Position numbers and translations under genes: made by a program. This document shows positions 1-11,100 of a stretch of 64,000 nucleotides of DNA, piece by piece; within the stretch, counting starts at the first letter, position 1, and every line of letters begins with the position of its first letter. The stretch spans positions 17,344,665 to 17,408,664 of the forward strand of contig NC_066583.1 of the NCBI RefSeq assembly GCF_024323335.1, read 5' to 3'. This DNA is from Lathyrus oleraceus. Taxonomy: Eukaryota; Streptophyta; Magnoliopsida; Fabales; Fabaceae. Below the pieces are notes generated by a model. That model had not been told where the DNA came from, searched no databases, and was given only the letters and a program-made list of their open reading frames with translations.

Positions 1-1919
1 CACTCACTGAATACTTGTCCAGACATTAACACTGCACTCCATCTTTCACCTCTGGTTGCGAACATAGAAGCCAACCTATAATAGGTTGATCTTACCAAGG
101 CGGTTATCGGCAGGTTTCGAATTCCTTTGAAAACCCCGTTCATGCATTCCACAATGTTTGTTGTCATGTGGCCCCATCGACAACCACCGTCAAATGCTCT
201 TGTCCACTGCTCTACTGGGATGTTATTTATCCATCTCCCCGCGTCTTCATTAGACAGACGAATCTCATCACGATAATATTGAAAAGACGGTTGAGTTAAA
301 GCATACCCAGCATTCACCACCTTCTTGCGAAGATTCTTATCTTTTATAGCACGCATGAAGTTTTGTGCAATGTGTCTGATACAGTAGACATGTGTAGAAG
401 GAGGATCATGCCATCCGTTGTCATGGTTGTTGTAGGCACTTTCGATGGCAGCATGTCTATCAGAAATTAAACATAGATTGGCTTGTGGAGCGACATGCGT
501 TTTGAGATGTCGAAGAAAGAAACCCCATCCACCAGCCGTTTCACCTTCAACAAGAGCAAAGGCAATGGGAAATACATTGTTGTTACCGTCTTGTGCAACT
601 GCCATGAGCAAAGTACCCTTGTATTTTCCGTATAACCAAGTGCCATCAATTTGCAGGAGAGGTTTGCAGAAAGCGAAACCTTTGATGCACGGGTCAAATG
701 CCCAAAAAAGACGGTGAAATATTCTATTACCTGTAGCACACGTTCCCTCTGGCATCATTGCTGGCACTGTCTCCAGAATTGCCACAGTTCTTGGGACATA
801 AGTTTTTAGTGCCCATAAAAACCGTGGTAATTCCTTGAATGAGTCCTCCCAGTTGCCGAAAACCTGCTCAACAGCCTTTGTCCTCGCAATCCATGCTTTC
901 TTGTAAGATGGAGTATAATTATATGTTGTTCGGATATGGGATATAATTATACTCACCTTCACTGATGGGTCTTTATTTGCCAATGGCAGAATGTCTTGAC
1001 ATATCAAAGTTGTGCTCAGTTTACGGTGATCTTGTTCAACGTTAGTTGCAACGCAACTGTGTGGTGGGTCTATTGAGGCGATCTCCCAAGAGTCATTTTT
1101 CTTCTTGTAAGATGCAACCAAACGAAACTTACAAAGCATGTTACGACATTCGATAACATACCTTCTAGAGTCAGTGCGTTTCACTGTAAAGTCAGCAAAG
1201 TTGTTCATATGGTATTTTTTTATTGCCAAGACACATTCCTCTTTGGTACGAAACATGTCTCCCACCTTTAATTCGCCTACTGGTCTCGGATACGGATTAT
1301 AGAAGACACTGTCGGACGTTTCATCGTCGTGAATATCCATATTTGTCATATGTTGAGGAGGATTGTAGGCATGAGTAGGAGGTATTGGTGGTGGTTGAGC
1401 CTCATCTTCATCGTCGTTGTTCAGGATGTGATCAACCTGTACCTCAGTCTCCTCTTCTTCTTCATCAACAACGTCGACCTCTACTTCGGCTTCTGGGTTG
1501 AGTTCATCTGACCATTGTGCATCATCTGCAGCATCTTCACCAGCTGGATCCTGATCGGTTAGTTGAGACTGTTGAGACGGTATACATGGTTGTATAGTAA
1601 TGTACAACTCGATATAATCCATGCCTGAATGTTCATGACTAAGAAACATGCTTTCAACATCTTCATCGTCTCGTATCTTTAGGGGGAAAAACTTGCATTG
1701 ACCATTCTAAAAAAATATAGGATTCTGATATGTCATCTTTGACACAATACCTGATGCTATAAAGGATTGTATTCTTTTTTTGAAATGCAAAAAGGTTGCA
1801 TTTCTCTTCATTGTCACTCTAATGGTATCAGTGTTTCTAAAACAAAAACCATGAAGCTCAGACTCAAAAGTTTCACCGTTGCAGTGAACGTTGATACTGT
1901 ATAATGATGAAGATGACAT
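1..1919 (-). pseudogene. MUDRA-like MULE transposase, partial (runs off left edge), one in-frame stop
   Basis: Reading the minus strand from an ATG at 1919, a small N-terminal PB1-like domain is followed by a TAG at 1707-1709. The same frame then stays open to position 1. If translation starts downstream, the first ATGs are at 1649 and 1622. After the stop come an acidic linker, a Mutator DNA-binding region (VGDMFRTKEECVLAIKKY) with a C..C..H pattern (CRNMLCKFRL .. PHSC), and the MULE transposase core. The likely catalytic triad is visible: D in LLQIDGTWLYGKYKG, D in LISDRHAAIESA and E in TTNIVECMNGVFKG. The C-terminal SWIM zinc finger expected of the family would lie beyond the left edge. 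The stop falls between NPIFF and NGQCKFF, a stretch that relatives read through, so it is most simply a nonsense mutation. The enzyme would cut and paste the element. Confidence 0.85.
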
Positions 1920-2028
1920 TTTGGAGATAAAAAGTATTTTGCAAGTGCAGATGAATGTGAGTGAAGATGAAAAGTATTTTGGAGATGAAAAGTATTTTGC
2001 AAGTGCAGATGAATGTGATAGTAAGACA
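1895..2028. repeat. Short tandem duplication upstream of the transposase start
   Basis: The word AAAAGTATTTTGCAAGTGCA occurs twice (near 1930 and 1988) with a partial copy AAAAGTATTTTGGAGATG between them. It overlaps the transposase start and its leader on the minus strand. Confidence 0.7.
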
Positions 2029-2079
2029 CTTAAATACATGGTATTAGTGTCTCACATTGAAGCTACTCTGAGATACTGT

Positions 2080-2880
2080 GTCAAGCATGCAAGTAATTTC
2101 AGAGATGAGGTGTCTGTCATGCAATACAGTGTGAGTTGATGTGTCAAGCATGCTAGGTAGTCATGAGTTGATGTGTCTGTCAAGCATGCTAGCTAGTCAA
2201 GACAGAAGTGAGTATTCAGCATGCAGGATACTAGAGAGCCACGTGTCTGAGATGATGTGTCAATCCTGCAAGACAGTGTGACTTGATGTGTCAAGCAGGC
2301 AAGCTATCAAGAAGGTAGTCATCAGCATGCAGGAGACAAGACATACACGTGTCGGACACCTAAGATGGTCAGAGATGATGTGTCAAGCATGCTAGCTAGT
2401 CAAGACAGAAGTGAGTATTCAGCATGCAGGATACTAGAGAGCCACGTGTCTGAGATGATGTGTCAATCCTGCAAGACAGTGTGACTTGATGTGTCAAGCA
2501 GGCAAGCTATCAAGAAGGTAGTCATCAGCATGCAGGAGACAAGACAGACACGTGTCGGACACCTAAGATGGTCAGAGATGATGTGTCAAGCATGCTAGCT
2601 AGTCAAGACAGAAGTGAGTATTCAGCATGCAGGATACTAGAGAGCCACGTGTCTGAGATGATGTGTCAATCCTGCAAGACAGTGTGACTTGATGTGTCAA
2701 GCAGGCAAGCTATCAAGAAGGTAGTCATCAGCATGCAGGAGACAAGACAGACACGTGTCGGACACCTAAGATGGTCAGAGATGATGTGGCAATCATGCAA
2801 GCCATCCATAAGTGAGTTATTCAGTATGCAGGAGACAACAATGCCAAGTGTCAGACATGCAGAAGGTGGCGCCAATTGGT
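2080..2880. repeat. Tandem array of a 203-bp unit (three full copies plus edges) between the two MULE genes
   Basis: The word CAAGCATGCTAGCTAGT recurs at 2181, 2384 and 2587, exactly 203 bp apart, and the bases between are almost identical. Each unit holds smaller words repeated in variant form: GATGTGTCAA, CAGCATGCAGGA and ACGTGTC. Copies fray at both edges (from ~2080, and after ~2790). Near identity points to recent amplification. The array sits in the only space from which both divergent genes could be transcribed, so it may affect their promoters; that role is inferred. Short open frames inside it are by-products of the repeat. Confidence 0.9.
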
Positions 2881-3060
2881 TTGGCGCCTACCTTTAGGGC
2901 TTGTACATGGTCGCCAATTTGAATGGCGCCCCCATGGAGTCAGTCCTCGAAACCAAGCATTCAGAACTAGCCTTGCATGCATGTACCCTATGGTGTCGCC
3001 AGTTTGAATGGCGCCCCTTCTTTAATATTATACATGGTCGCCAAATGAGGTGGAGACACC
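2866..3060. repeat. Cluster of GGCGCC words around CGCCAATT upstream of the PMD gene
   Basis: GGCGCCAATTGG, TTGGCGCC, GTCGCCAATTTGAATGGCGCC and close variants appear four to five times, separated by unrelated filler. The same word family returns at 6326-6470 at the other side of the PMD gene, so it is a feature of the element. Confidence 0.75.
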
Positions 3061-3247
3061 ATGCAAACACAATTTTTCATGCACTCCTCCATTTGCCTAT
3101 AAATTGATCCACTCCTTCAACAATTCTTCCACACCAACATTCTCACTACTTCATCTACAATTCTCACTACTTCATCTACATTACTTCTTTTACAATTTCA
3201 TCTTCAACAAAATCTTCCATTTTCATCTACACCAACTCCCCAACAAT

Positions 3248-5383
3248 ATGTCTTTACTCACAATGGGCGAAGCACACAGAGGAACAGTGTCAAACATCGC
3301 GACATACGTAAGTTTTTTCTTATACTTCTTTTTTATGTTTCATCTCCACCAACCCCATTTTATTTTGAAATACCGACTTAGTCAAGTGTTACATTATTTC
3401 TATTATAGGATGTCTCAAGGTTTCGAACTCGAGTCCACGAATTTGTCCCAATGGACCCGATGATTCAACCTTATGTTGAACTCGCCGGTTTTGGTCACCT
3501 TAGCAAAATTATGTCTTGGTCTATAGATAACAAGTTCATTCTAGCCTTATGCGAAAGATGGAGGCCAGAGACACACACATTTTGGTTTCCAACCGGTGAG
3601 TGTACCGTGACGTTAGAAGACGTCTACATGCTTTTAGGACTACGAATTGAAGGCAAAGTTGTTAATGGTAAGACCAACTATGCAAATTCAATTTGCATGG
3701 AGCTTTTAAACACTGATTTGTTAGATGATAATGCTAGGGGACAAGGTATACTACTTTCACGCCTAAAGTCATATTATAATAGTTTTTATTTAGATGAGCA
3801 TTCTACCGAAGATGCTCGAATCATCAAAACTAGGTGTTACATAATGTTGTTACTAGGATCCTTTTTATTTCCCGAAGGTAGTGGTTCTAGCATGCATATT
3901 ATGTACTTACCTTTACTTAGACATATAGATAGAATAGGTAGTTATAGTTGGGGATCCGCATGTCTAGCCTATCTCTATAGTTCATTGGTCAAGACTACCG
4001 TCTCTAGCACCGGTCAATAACAACCCCTTCACTTTTCCATATGCAAAAAAGTAAGTTGTTTAAATTGCTATATCTTTACTTCCTTCCTTACAGTTTATTA
4101 CCCATAACTAATTTATTTTAACTTTTTGGTGTAGATGGTCGGCACGCGGTATGAATTACAACAGATGTCCGAGACACTGTATTACTCAATATCGCAACCT
4201 GTTGGATCACCTTCGACCGGCAGACGTAAGCAAAATAATTTCATTATTTCTTCATATTATGTTGACTTTTTCTACATTCATTTAAATCCTATCGTCTTTA
4301 ACATTTCAGTTCATTTGGCGTCCATACCTTAATATGGATCATGAGCATCAGATCAACCCTGAAGACGCAGCCGTATGGACAACATGCACACCGATAATAC
4401 GGTTCACAACAGTGGAGCTGCACAACACCGATCGTGTGAAGCTGCAGTTTGGTATGGTCCAGAATATCCCAGATCCCCCAGCTAGCCTAGGAGAATGGCA
4501 TATGCGTAAAGTGAACGACCAATGGAACTACAACCCTTGGCAAACCTTCGCAAGATCAGAGTGTCGCAAGTGGAAGCACCGTCATGACCATGTCTTAACT
4601 GACGCAGTCATGCCAAATGAGGTAAAACCAAGTCGTACTTATATGGCTTGGTATAGATCAGTTGGATTTCAATTCATCGCCGATGATATGTACCTCTACG
4701 ACCCACGCCAGACAAGTTACACACAAGAAGGATCAACATCTAACCCCCAACAACATTCTCAGCCCGGTTACTCACAACCACCTATCCGAAAAACTTTCCG
4801 TTCCACAAACACACAAACATACAACCAAAACATGCCATTCACCCAACCCCAAAACCAAGAACATCCCCCATACCACCACCAACAAATGGACCATCAACCT
4901 TCGACCGAACATCGCTTCGCACCCACACCATCACCCTACCAAAGTCGCCTTACCCAAAACACTAACCGCCCCATCACCTACCGTAGCCAAGAACCCCAAA
5001 CATCACAATACCATAACATCCCACAACCATATCTCTTCCAAACACCCCAACAACCTTTCCAACCTTTCCTAGACCCATCATTGTCACCCATGTCTCCCTT
5101 CAACCGTCTCGGTCGCCCATCCATGAGTCAACCGCACCCCAACTTCTCTGGCATGGGTCATGAGCTCAGCTACGCCGGTACACCATCATTGAATACTGAA
5201 GACTATGCTGAGTTGGCTGAATACCTCAACGGATCTTCTCCTATAGGAGGTAATGACGCTCCTGGACCATCAGATGAACAAACACCGGTGCAGAATCGTC
5301 AACGTGGGTTAGGGCTAAGGGTTAGGGTAGCTAGGGGATGTGGGACCGGAGGTCGGTTAGGTGATCCCGGTCATCACCATTAG
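3248..5383 (+). pseudogene. Plant mobile domain (PMD, MAIN-like) gene, four exons, interrupted by an internal deletion/frameshift
   Basis: Exons 3248-3307, 3409-4050, 4135-4225 and 4310-5383 have GT..AG borders. Recognisable PMD text includes FVPMDPMIQPYVELAGFG, LCERWRPETHTFWFPTGE, VTLEDVYMLLGL, SWGSACLAYLY and, later, WSARGMNYNRCPRHCITQY and FIWRPYL. Around 3975-4020 the frame ends at SSLVKTTVSSTGQ-stop, while the family text resumes in another frame as LAPVNNNPFTFPYAKK. Roughly 20 residues that relatives have here are missing, so this looks like a deletion that also shifted the frame. The last exon has a P/Q/H-rich tail (about 4700-5250) and ends in a basic glycine-rich stretch. Host PMD proteins such as MAIN and MAIL1 act in the nucleus in genome and meristem maintenance and transposon silencing. 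The role of the transposon-borne form is unknown. Confidence 0.8.
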
Positions 5384-5449
5384 GATTCTTTGTGTAAAAT
5401 CCAAATTTTATTAATATCAATTCGTATTATGTCAAATTTATCTTTGTGT

Positions 5450-6318
5450 CAACTCCAAACATTAGGTTTCTTTCATAATTCTAAAATAAACGCATATCAT
5501 AATACAAAAATTTATAGGTCAGAAACCCTAATTCAAGGACTTGTTATTGTTATGTTGAAGGGCTTGAATTTGGTCCCTTTTGGCAAAATTCACATACACA
5601 TGTTTTGACAGAAACCCTAATTTTAGGTCAAGTTCGCAAGGACCTACCTCACTCATTTTTAATTATTTTGAGGTAGGACCAAGTGCATTGGAAAATTTAA
5701 GATGTCTACTTCACTTGTTATGTTGGACAAAAATTCATAACTCTAACACAAACACATGCAATAATACAAAACATTATAGGTCAGATAACAGATAAAATGT
5801 CAAAGAGTCCAAGTTCAGGTGCCCATAGCTTTCTCATAAAAATTGCAAATGATGCAAAACTTTAGTCCAAATTCATTATCTTGAAAAGATCTACAACTTT
5901 TATGTTGAACGTTTTGTCATTTGAGGCTTTTATCATTCAAACTAAAGGGCTTTAAGTTGGTCCCTTTTGGCAAAATTCACATCCACTTGTTTTGACATAA
6001 ACCCTAATTTTAGGTCAAGTTCGCAAAGACCTAACTCACTCATTTTTAATTATTTTGAGGTGGGACCAAGTGCATTGGAAAATTTAAGATGTCTACTTCA
6101 AATGTTATGGTGGACAAAACTCCATATTCCTAAAAGAAACACATGAAATAATGCAAGACATTATAGGTCAGATAACAGTTCAAAAACTCAGCAGTCCAAC
6201 TTCAACTGCCCATAACTTTCTCATACAAAATCCAAATAATGCAAAATTTATATCCAAATTCATTGTCTTGAAAAGATCTACAACTTTCATGTTGGAGGTT
6301 TTTTCATTTGAGGCTTTT
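5450..6318. repeat. Two tandem copies (~387-bp period) of an Ogre-LTR-like tract, downstream of the PMD gene
   Basis: GGTCCCTTTTGGCAAAATTCAC appears at about 5572 and again at 5959, and the sequence after each is closely similar (for example TAGGTCAAGTTCGCAA and GACCAAGTGCATTGGAAAA). Read on the minus strand, the tract aligns by eye with about 53480-53790 inside the Ogre solo LTR: shared words include GACCTATAATGTTTTG, GCATCATTTG and CTCACCTCAAAAT-type text in the same order. Confidence 0.75.
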
Positions 6319-6321
6319 TTA

Positions 6322-6467
6322 AGGGAGTCGCCAATTGAATTGGCGCCCTCTCTTAAAAATTACACATAGGCGCCAATTGGATTGGCTAGGGCAGGTGCCC
6401 TAGCCAATCCAATTGGCGCCTCCTTGCAATTTTTAAGAGGGGTCGCCAATCCAATTGGCGCCTCCTC
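6322..6467. repeat. Long inverted repeat (hairpin) near the right end of the MULE
   Basis: A perfect 26-bp inverted repeat has arms at 6368-6393 and 6396-6421 and a 2-base loop (GG). The arms begin AGGCGCCAATTGG. Outside them the similarity continues with a few mismatches: CTCTTAAAAATT on the left faces AATTTTTAAGAG on the right, and the outer GTCGCCAATTGAATTGGCGCC-type words also face each other. The whole stem is about 70 bases per arm. Confidence 0.9.
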
Positions 6468-6614
6468 CTAAAAGTGGGGTAGATTGGGAAATTTTTTGAA
6501 AAGTGGATTATTTTGGGAATTTCTTCGAAAAAGTGGGTTATCTCGGTAAATTTGCCGATAGATTTTTCTTTGCTTAAAAAAAATCATAAACTTATTATAA
6601 ATGAAAAACTCTTA

Positions 6615-7791
6615 GGGCCTGTTTGATTCAATTTCAACTTTTTGTTTTTAAAAACTGTTTTATAAATTAGTTTTAAGAATTGTTTTTAAGGATGAAAACA
6701 AAATAAAAATTTATTTGGAAGCTTTGTTTTGTAAAACTATTTTTGAGATAATAAAAGAAAAAACTTGTTTGGTTGATTTGTTTTTAAAAACTAATTCAAA
6801 TATTGTTTGATTTTTACTTTTAGAAATAGTGTGATTATAAGTAAATGATAAAATATTATATATATTAAAGAGTTATTAAAAAAAGTATAAAATTATTTCA
6901 GTAATTAATTAAACTAATTTATTTTTTTAATTTTAAATTTTAAACAATTATTTTACAATTGAGAAAATGGATGATACATTGATAGTGTAAATTAATTTTA
7001 CATTTTCGATCAATAACGATTATATCCCACTAAATCATATTAATTTTTTTGTAAAATTATTTATATGATATAACAAAATGATATATTTTTATTGAATGAT
7101 TGTGTAATTTTTTTTACTAGGTTAGTACATCTCCATTAATCTCTTTATAATTTATTTTAATTTATTGTAAAATACTATTTGCAAATTAATTTTATTCCAA
7201 TCATATCATTTTCTTAAAAGAGATAAAATTTACAAATTATTATCTTACAATTTTACAAATTTCAATTTGTTTTCTATAAATTAAATATTTTTTAATGTAA
7301 TTTCACGGAATGTTCATGTCAAAATATAAACAATCACATAATGAATACATAAAAAATGATAATTAAATTTTATTAAAAAATAAAAAGTAGATAAATATAT
7401 AATGTACATGTTATAAACATAAAAATATCCAACGAATTAAAATGTATTCTCTTGTACAAACGTAATATTTTTTATTTGTTGAGTTTTTCCGATGCAAATA
7501 ATTATCTTACGCATATGAGTATAACAAAAACATATGTTCTATTACAAATTCATATTTAACAAATCAACGTAATTACTATTAATAATAAAAATTTACAAAT
7601 TTTTCATGTGTTTTCAATTTTTATGTTTTAAAAATTCAAAAGTAAAACAACTTTTATTAGTTTTGGTTTTTTAATTTTTAAAACAAAAAAACAAAAACAG
7701 TTTTCAAAATCACTTTTTTAAAACTATTTATCAAATGAGTTTTTAGTTTTTCAATTTTCAAAAACTAAAAAACTGGGAATCAAACATGCCC
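6615..7791. mobile_element. PIF/Harbinger-like non-autonomous DNA element, 1177 bp
   Basis: It starts GGGCCTGTTTGATTC and ends GAATCAAACATGCCC, an inverted repeat with one mismatch over 15 bases. It is flanked by TTA on both sides (6612-6614 and 7792-7794), the target duplication typical of PIF/Harbinger and Tourist-type elements. Further inside both ends are T/A-rich runs that also pair (TTTTTAAAAACTG-like). There is no coding capacity. It sits directly downstream of the kinase gene. Confidence 0.8.
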
Positions 7792-7794
7792 TTA

Positions 7795-8172
7795 GAAATT
7801 CAACTCTCGGGAAAGGAAATTTTCTTCCACGACTGGGAAAAGGGTGAGGGAGCTTGTACTCATCATCACAATGAACTGGATTTACTATTCAATAAACAAG
7901 ATTACAAAACCGTATTTATACATGAAGAGGGACTCTTCATCATAATGAATTATATTTACTAGTCAATAAATAAGATTACACAAGTGTAATTTTACATCGC
8001 GAGAAGCACAAAATGAAAATACACGACTCTCTAGATCTTCATCTGCTAATTTTACTATGCCCTCATCAATACTATAATGGAGAAAGTTCCTCAAAAAATC
8101 ATAACATAAGACAACAATGAATTTAATATTACAACCAAACATGTACACCTTAGGTCAGTCCTATATTATCTC
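7795..8172 (-). other. 3' untranslated / downstream region of the kinase gene, with a ~65-bp tandem duplication
   Basis: The bases following the kinase stop codon on the minus strand. Two related segments, about 7858-7920 and 7935-7995, share AATGAA..ATTTACTA.TCAATAAA.AAGATTACA. No AATAAA was found on the gene strand here, so the poly(A) site is not located. Confidence 0.5.
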
Positions 8173-11100
8173 TTACTTTTCGATGCCTTGCTGTAGATAC
8201 TGTATCAAGTCATAACCAGCAGTTGTCCACTTGTTGTAAGCATCTTTACATACATGGGTCATGAAATTAGCCGCTTCACGCTCACTCATCTCGGGATGAA
8301 ATCTCTTGCGAAGATTACCAATGGGGTCACCCCTGCTGAAGCAAGGTAACCCACTGTCTAGCATCAATGACACAGTCGTGATAATCCCTTCCATATGTCG
8401 ACGGGCAGCAAGGTATCCTTTCACACACAATCTACAGAACAATCAATTTTCAATATACCAAATGAGAAACAAATGATTAAAGAGGAGACTTACTGTGATC
8501 ACGCTAGAAATGCCATTATTACCTTAAAAATTGGTTCCATGTATCACTCTTCATAACACCAGATGGATCCAGTAATTGTGTCATCTCGTGACTCAGCTTA
8601 AAATGTGCACTTTCAAAACGCATATTCCCACCAGGAGAAGTTTCTAGAATGAAACCAAAGTCAATATGAACAAGCCTCCCAGCACTGCATCAGCATATGT
8701 AATATTAGTGATAGATTTATTGGACCAGTACTTTGTATATTTGCAGTAGGAGAAGAGAGCAGGTAAACTGAACATCACGAATGAATTGAACCAAGGGGAT
8801 CAATCAACTAGGATATTCAATGTTTCAGAGGCATTTAAAGATAAATTTAAATCCACCGGCAATTACAATAAGAACTGCTGACAAATTAACGAAGGTAAAA
8901 AATTACTTATCAAACAGAAGGTTCCCATTGTGTCTATCCTTTGGTTGAAGCAAGAGACTAGCGACGGCATAACCAGCACTGCTAATGATGAAGTTCTGGC
9001 GTGCAGCCTCAAAACTGGCAGACCCAACAGGTCCATAGTCTTGCTGAAATATCTCTAACAACCCCCCATCTGTTGTTTCTCCCATCTGACTTCTACTACG
9101 TGTATTAGGCACAACCTGGCAAATATACAAAAGAAAATAACATTACAAATCATCAAAATAACTATCCTACATATGACATAAAAAATAATCAACATTGATG
9201 ATATCATTCCCGACTACTGTTTGAACGCCATTTGTTATTTTTAAAATTTAAACAAGGCCAAAAAGGAATTCCAAAATTTAGATTAAAAAGTGACGTTGAA
9301 TCTCTTGAATTATTTATCAAAACAACGTGCGAAACAAATATTTGTATCTGGAAAATGCAATATTGAAACTGCAAAATGAAAATTTTATTGCTACAAATAC
9401 CCGATGTCCCAATTATCATGATGCTTCAGCATATTAGGATTAGGAATAAACTCACCTCTATTATACCTCTCTCAGGACCAGTAGGGAGAACACCATAAGG
9501 AAATAAATAAAGATTTAAACCGATGGCTTCAAATATATCTCTAAGAAGTGCTATTACTTGAAGGGCGAGGACATCTTGTCGACAGTCATCTCCAACCTGG
9601 AATTGTAAGAGAACTTGGTCAGACTAAGAAGGAAAGTTAAAACACAGGCCAAGCACAATTGAGAAGAATCAAGAAAATAAATAAGAGGTGCAAAACAATT
9701 GATTTATCTATAGACCAATTGGAAAAATTAGAATACACTTTTTCATATAAGACACCCGATAATTACTGAAATACTTTATTTTTTATGAACTACTTGATAA
9801 ACTAGCTTTGTTTGACACTTATGTCATTCAGATATGATTGTATATGTCACGGAACCAGAGGCTAGAAAAAACAAGTACTGCATGACATGGAAGTGTGGAA
9901 TAGGCAAATAGTAAATAAATATAAAATACTGCAACAGCCCAGCTGTAATACTATACCTAAAATTATAAACAAAAAATATTAATCGAGTAAATGAATCAAT
10001 TAGTTAATTATTTTTAAAATTAAAATGAGTCATGTAAAAAATTTAAATGGTATATTATCTATTATTTAGGTATTTTCATTATCACTGGTAAAAATGTTGA
10101 AAATCCGAAAAGTAAAAAATTGCGAAGCAGAGCTGAAGTGTTTGTGAAGTGCTCGGCTAATTTGAAGTGTCTGGGCTTCCTTGAATCTTCCCGTTGCTAT
10201 CAAGAGAAGCTGTCTCTAGCCATCCACTCGCTCACCAAAACAAAATTAATACTTTATAAGGGGTAGCTAGAGTATACATGAGCCATACCAAGTAAGAATA
10301 TATTCAGAGAGATTTAAGTTACCCAGTCTCTATATTGCAATGTTTTGCAGGTGATTTGACAAGATGACAGTAATTGTAAATGTCAATGCTTGAATTGAGC
10401 CTACCTTGAAAATGCAAGCTTGTGGCTTTACATCACTTCTGTCCCCGTCTCGGTCAACTACGTTAAATGTTATCATGATTGGGACTTTTGCGGCTGATTG
10501 TAGGGGAATGCCACTATCTACTTGAATGCCAGTAACGAGCTTAGTAGTTGCTGTTGGTAGGTAAAGGTCTTCGCCATCCAGTTCGATTTTCTCCAACTCC
10601 CTATCACATATAGTTCAAAAAAAAAACGTTTAGCTCCGATCAATAATAATTTGAAATTTTAACTTGAGAATAATTAACAATAGAAAGCATGCCTTCAGAC
10701 ATCTGCCCAGTACCTTTTGATACCAGCTCGGCGTTCTTCTTTAGGGAGTGGATATAATACACCAGAAATGGATGTAACTTTGTCGAAGAAATCAAACTCT
10801 CTTTTAAATATATCAAGTGCCTTTGGATTAAAACCGTCAATTATATGTTGCCTTACAGCTGGCAGCAGTTCTAAAAATGAACCATTCTGATATAAAAAGA
10901 CAAACACATACAAACTATGGTAAGTATGATTTGAAAAATAAACTCAACAGATTCTTAGATAAAACAAACTTTTACTTTGAATATATTTATTTATATTTTT
11001 ACAGGGGTGCTGCAGATTGAAAGCCAGATATGAAGATTTAAGCAAGTCTAGAAAAAAGTATTGGCCAGTTGAGGAACTTAATGTAATCTGGAGTAACTTA

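Larger units (their letters stand above)
1..6556. mobile_element. Mutator-like element (MULE) carrying a transposase and a plant mobile domain gene; left end outside the window
   Basis: Two divergent genes, a MUDRA-type transposase on the minus strand (1-1919) and a PMD gene on the plus strand (3248-5383), share a repeat-rich spacer and are followed by a repeat-rich right flank. The right end is placed near 6556, where a short series of related ~32-bp units (roughly 6470-6556) gives way to unrelated AT-rich DNA. These units read like the terminal inverted repeat of legume MULEs, but the left end lies outside the window, so neither the inverted repeat nor the expected 9-bp target duplication can be tested. 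PMD domains are known from both host genes and MULE-type elements, which fits this pairing. Both genes carry lesions, so the copy is probably not autonomous now. Confidence 0.75.

Noticed and set aside
2694..2897. Open frames in the 203-bp array
   Set aside because: They result from the tandem repeat and have no family signature.
4662..5072. 136-residue plus-strand open frame
   Set aside because: An alternative frame of the P/Q/H-rich last PMD exon; its composition reflects CCA/CAA codons.
5306..5335. Interstitial telomere-like repeat (GGGTTAGGG words)
   Set aside because: The bases lie inside the last PMD exon and encode its basic glycine-rich tail; the period is irregular.
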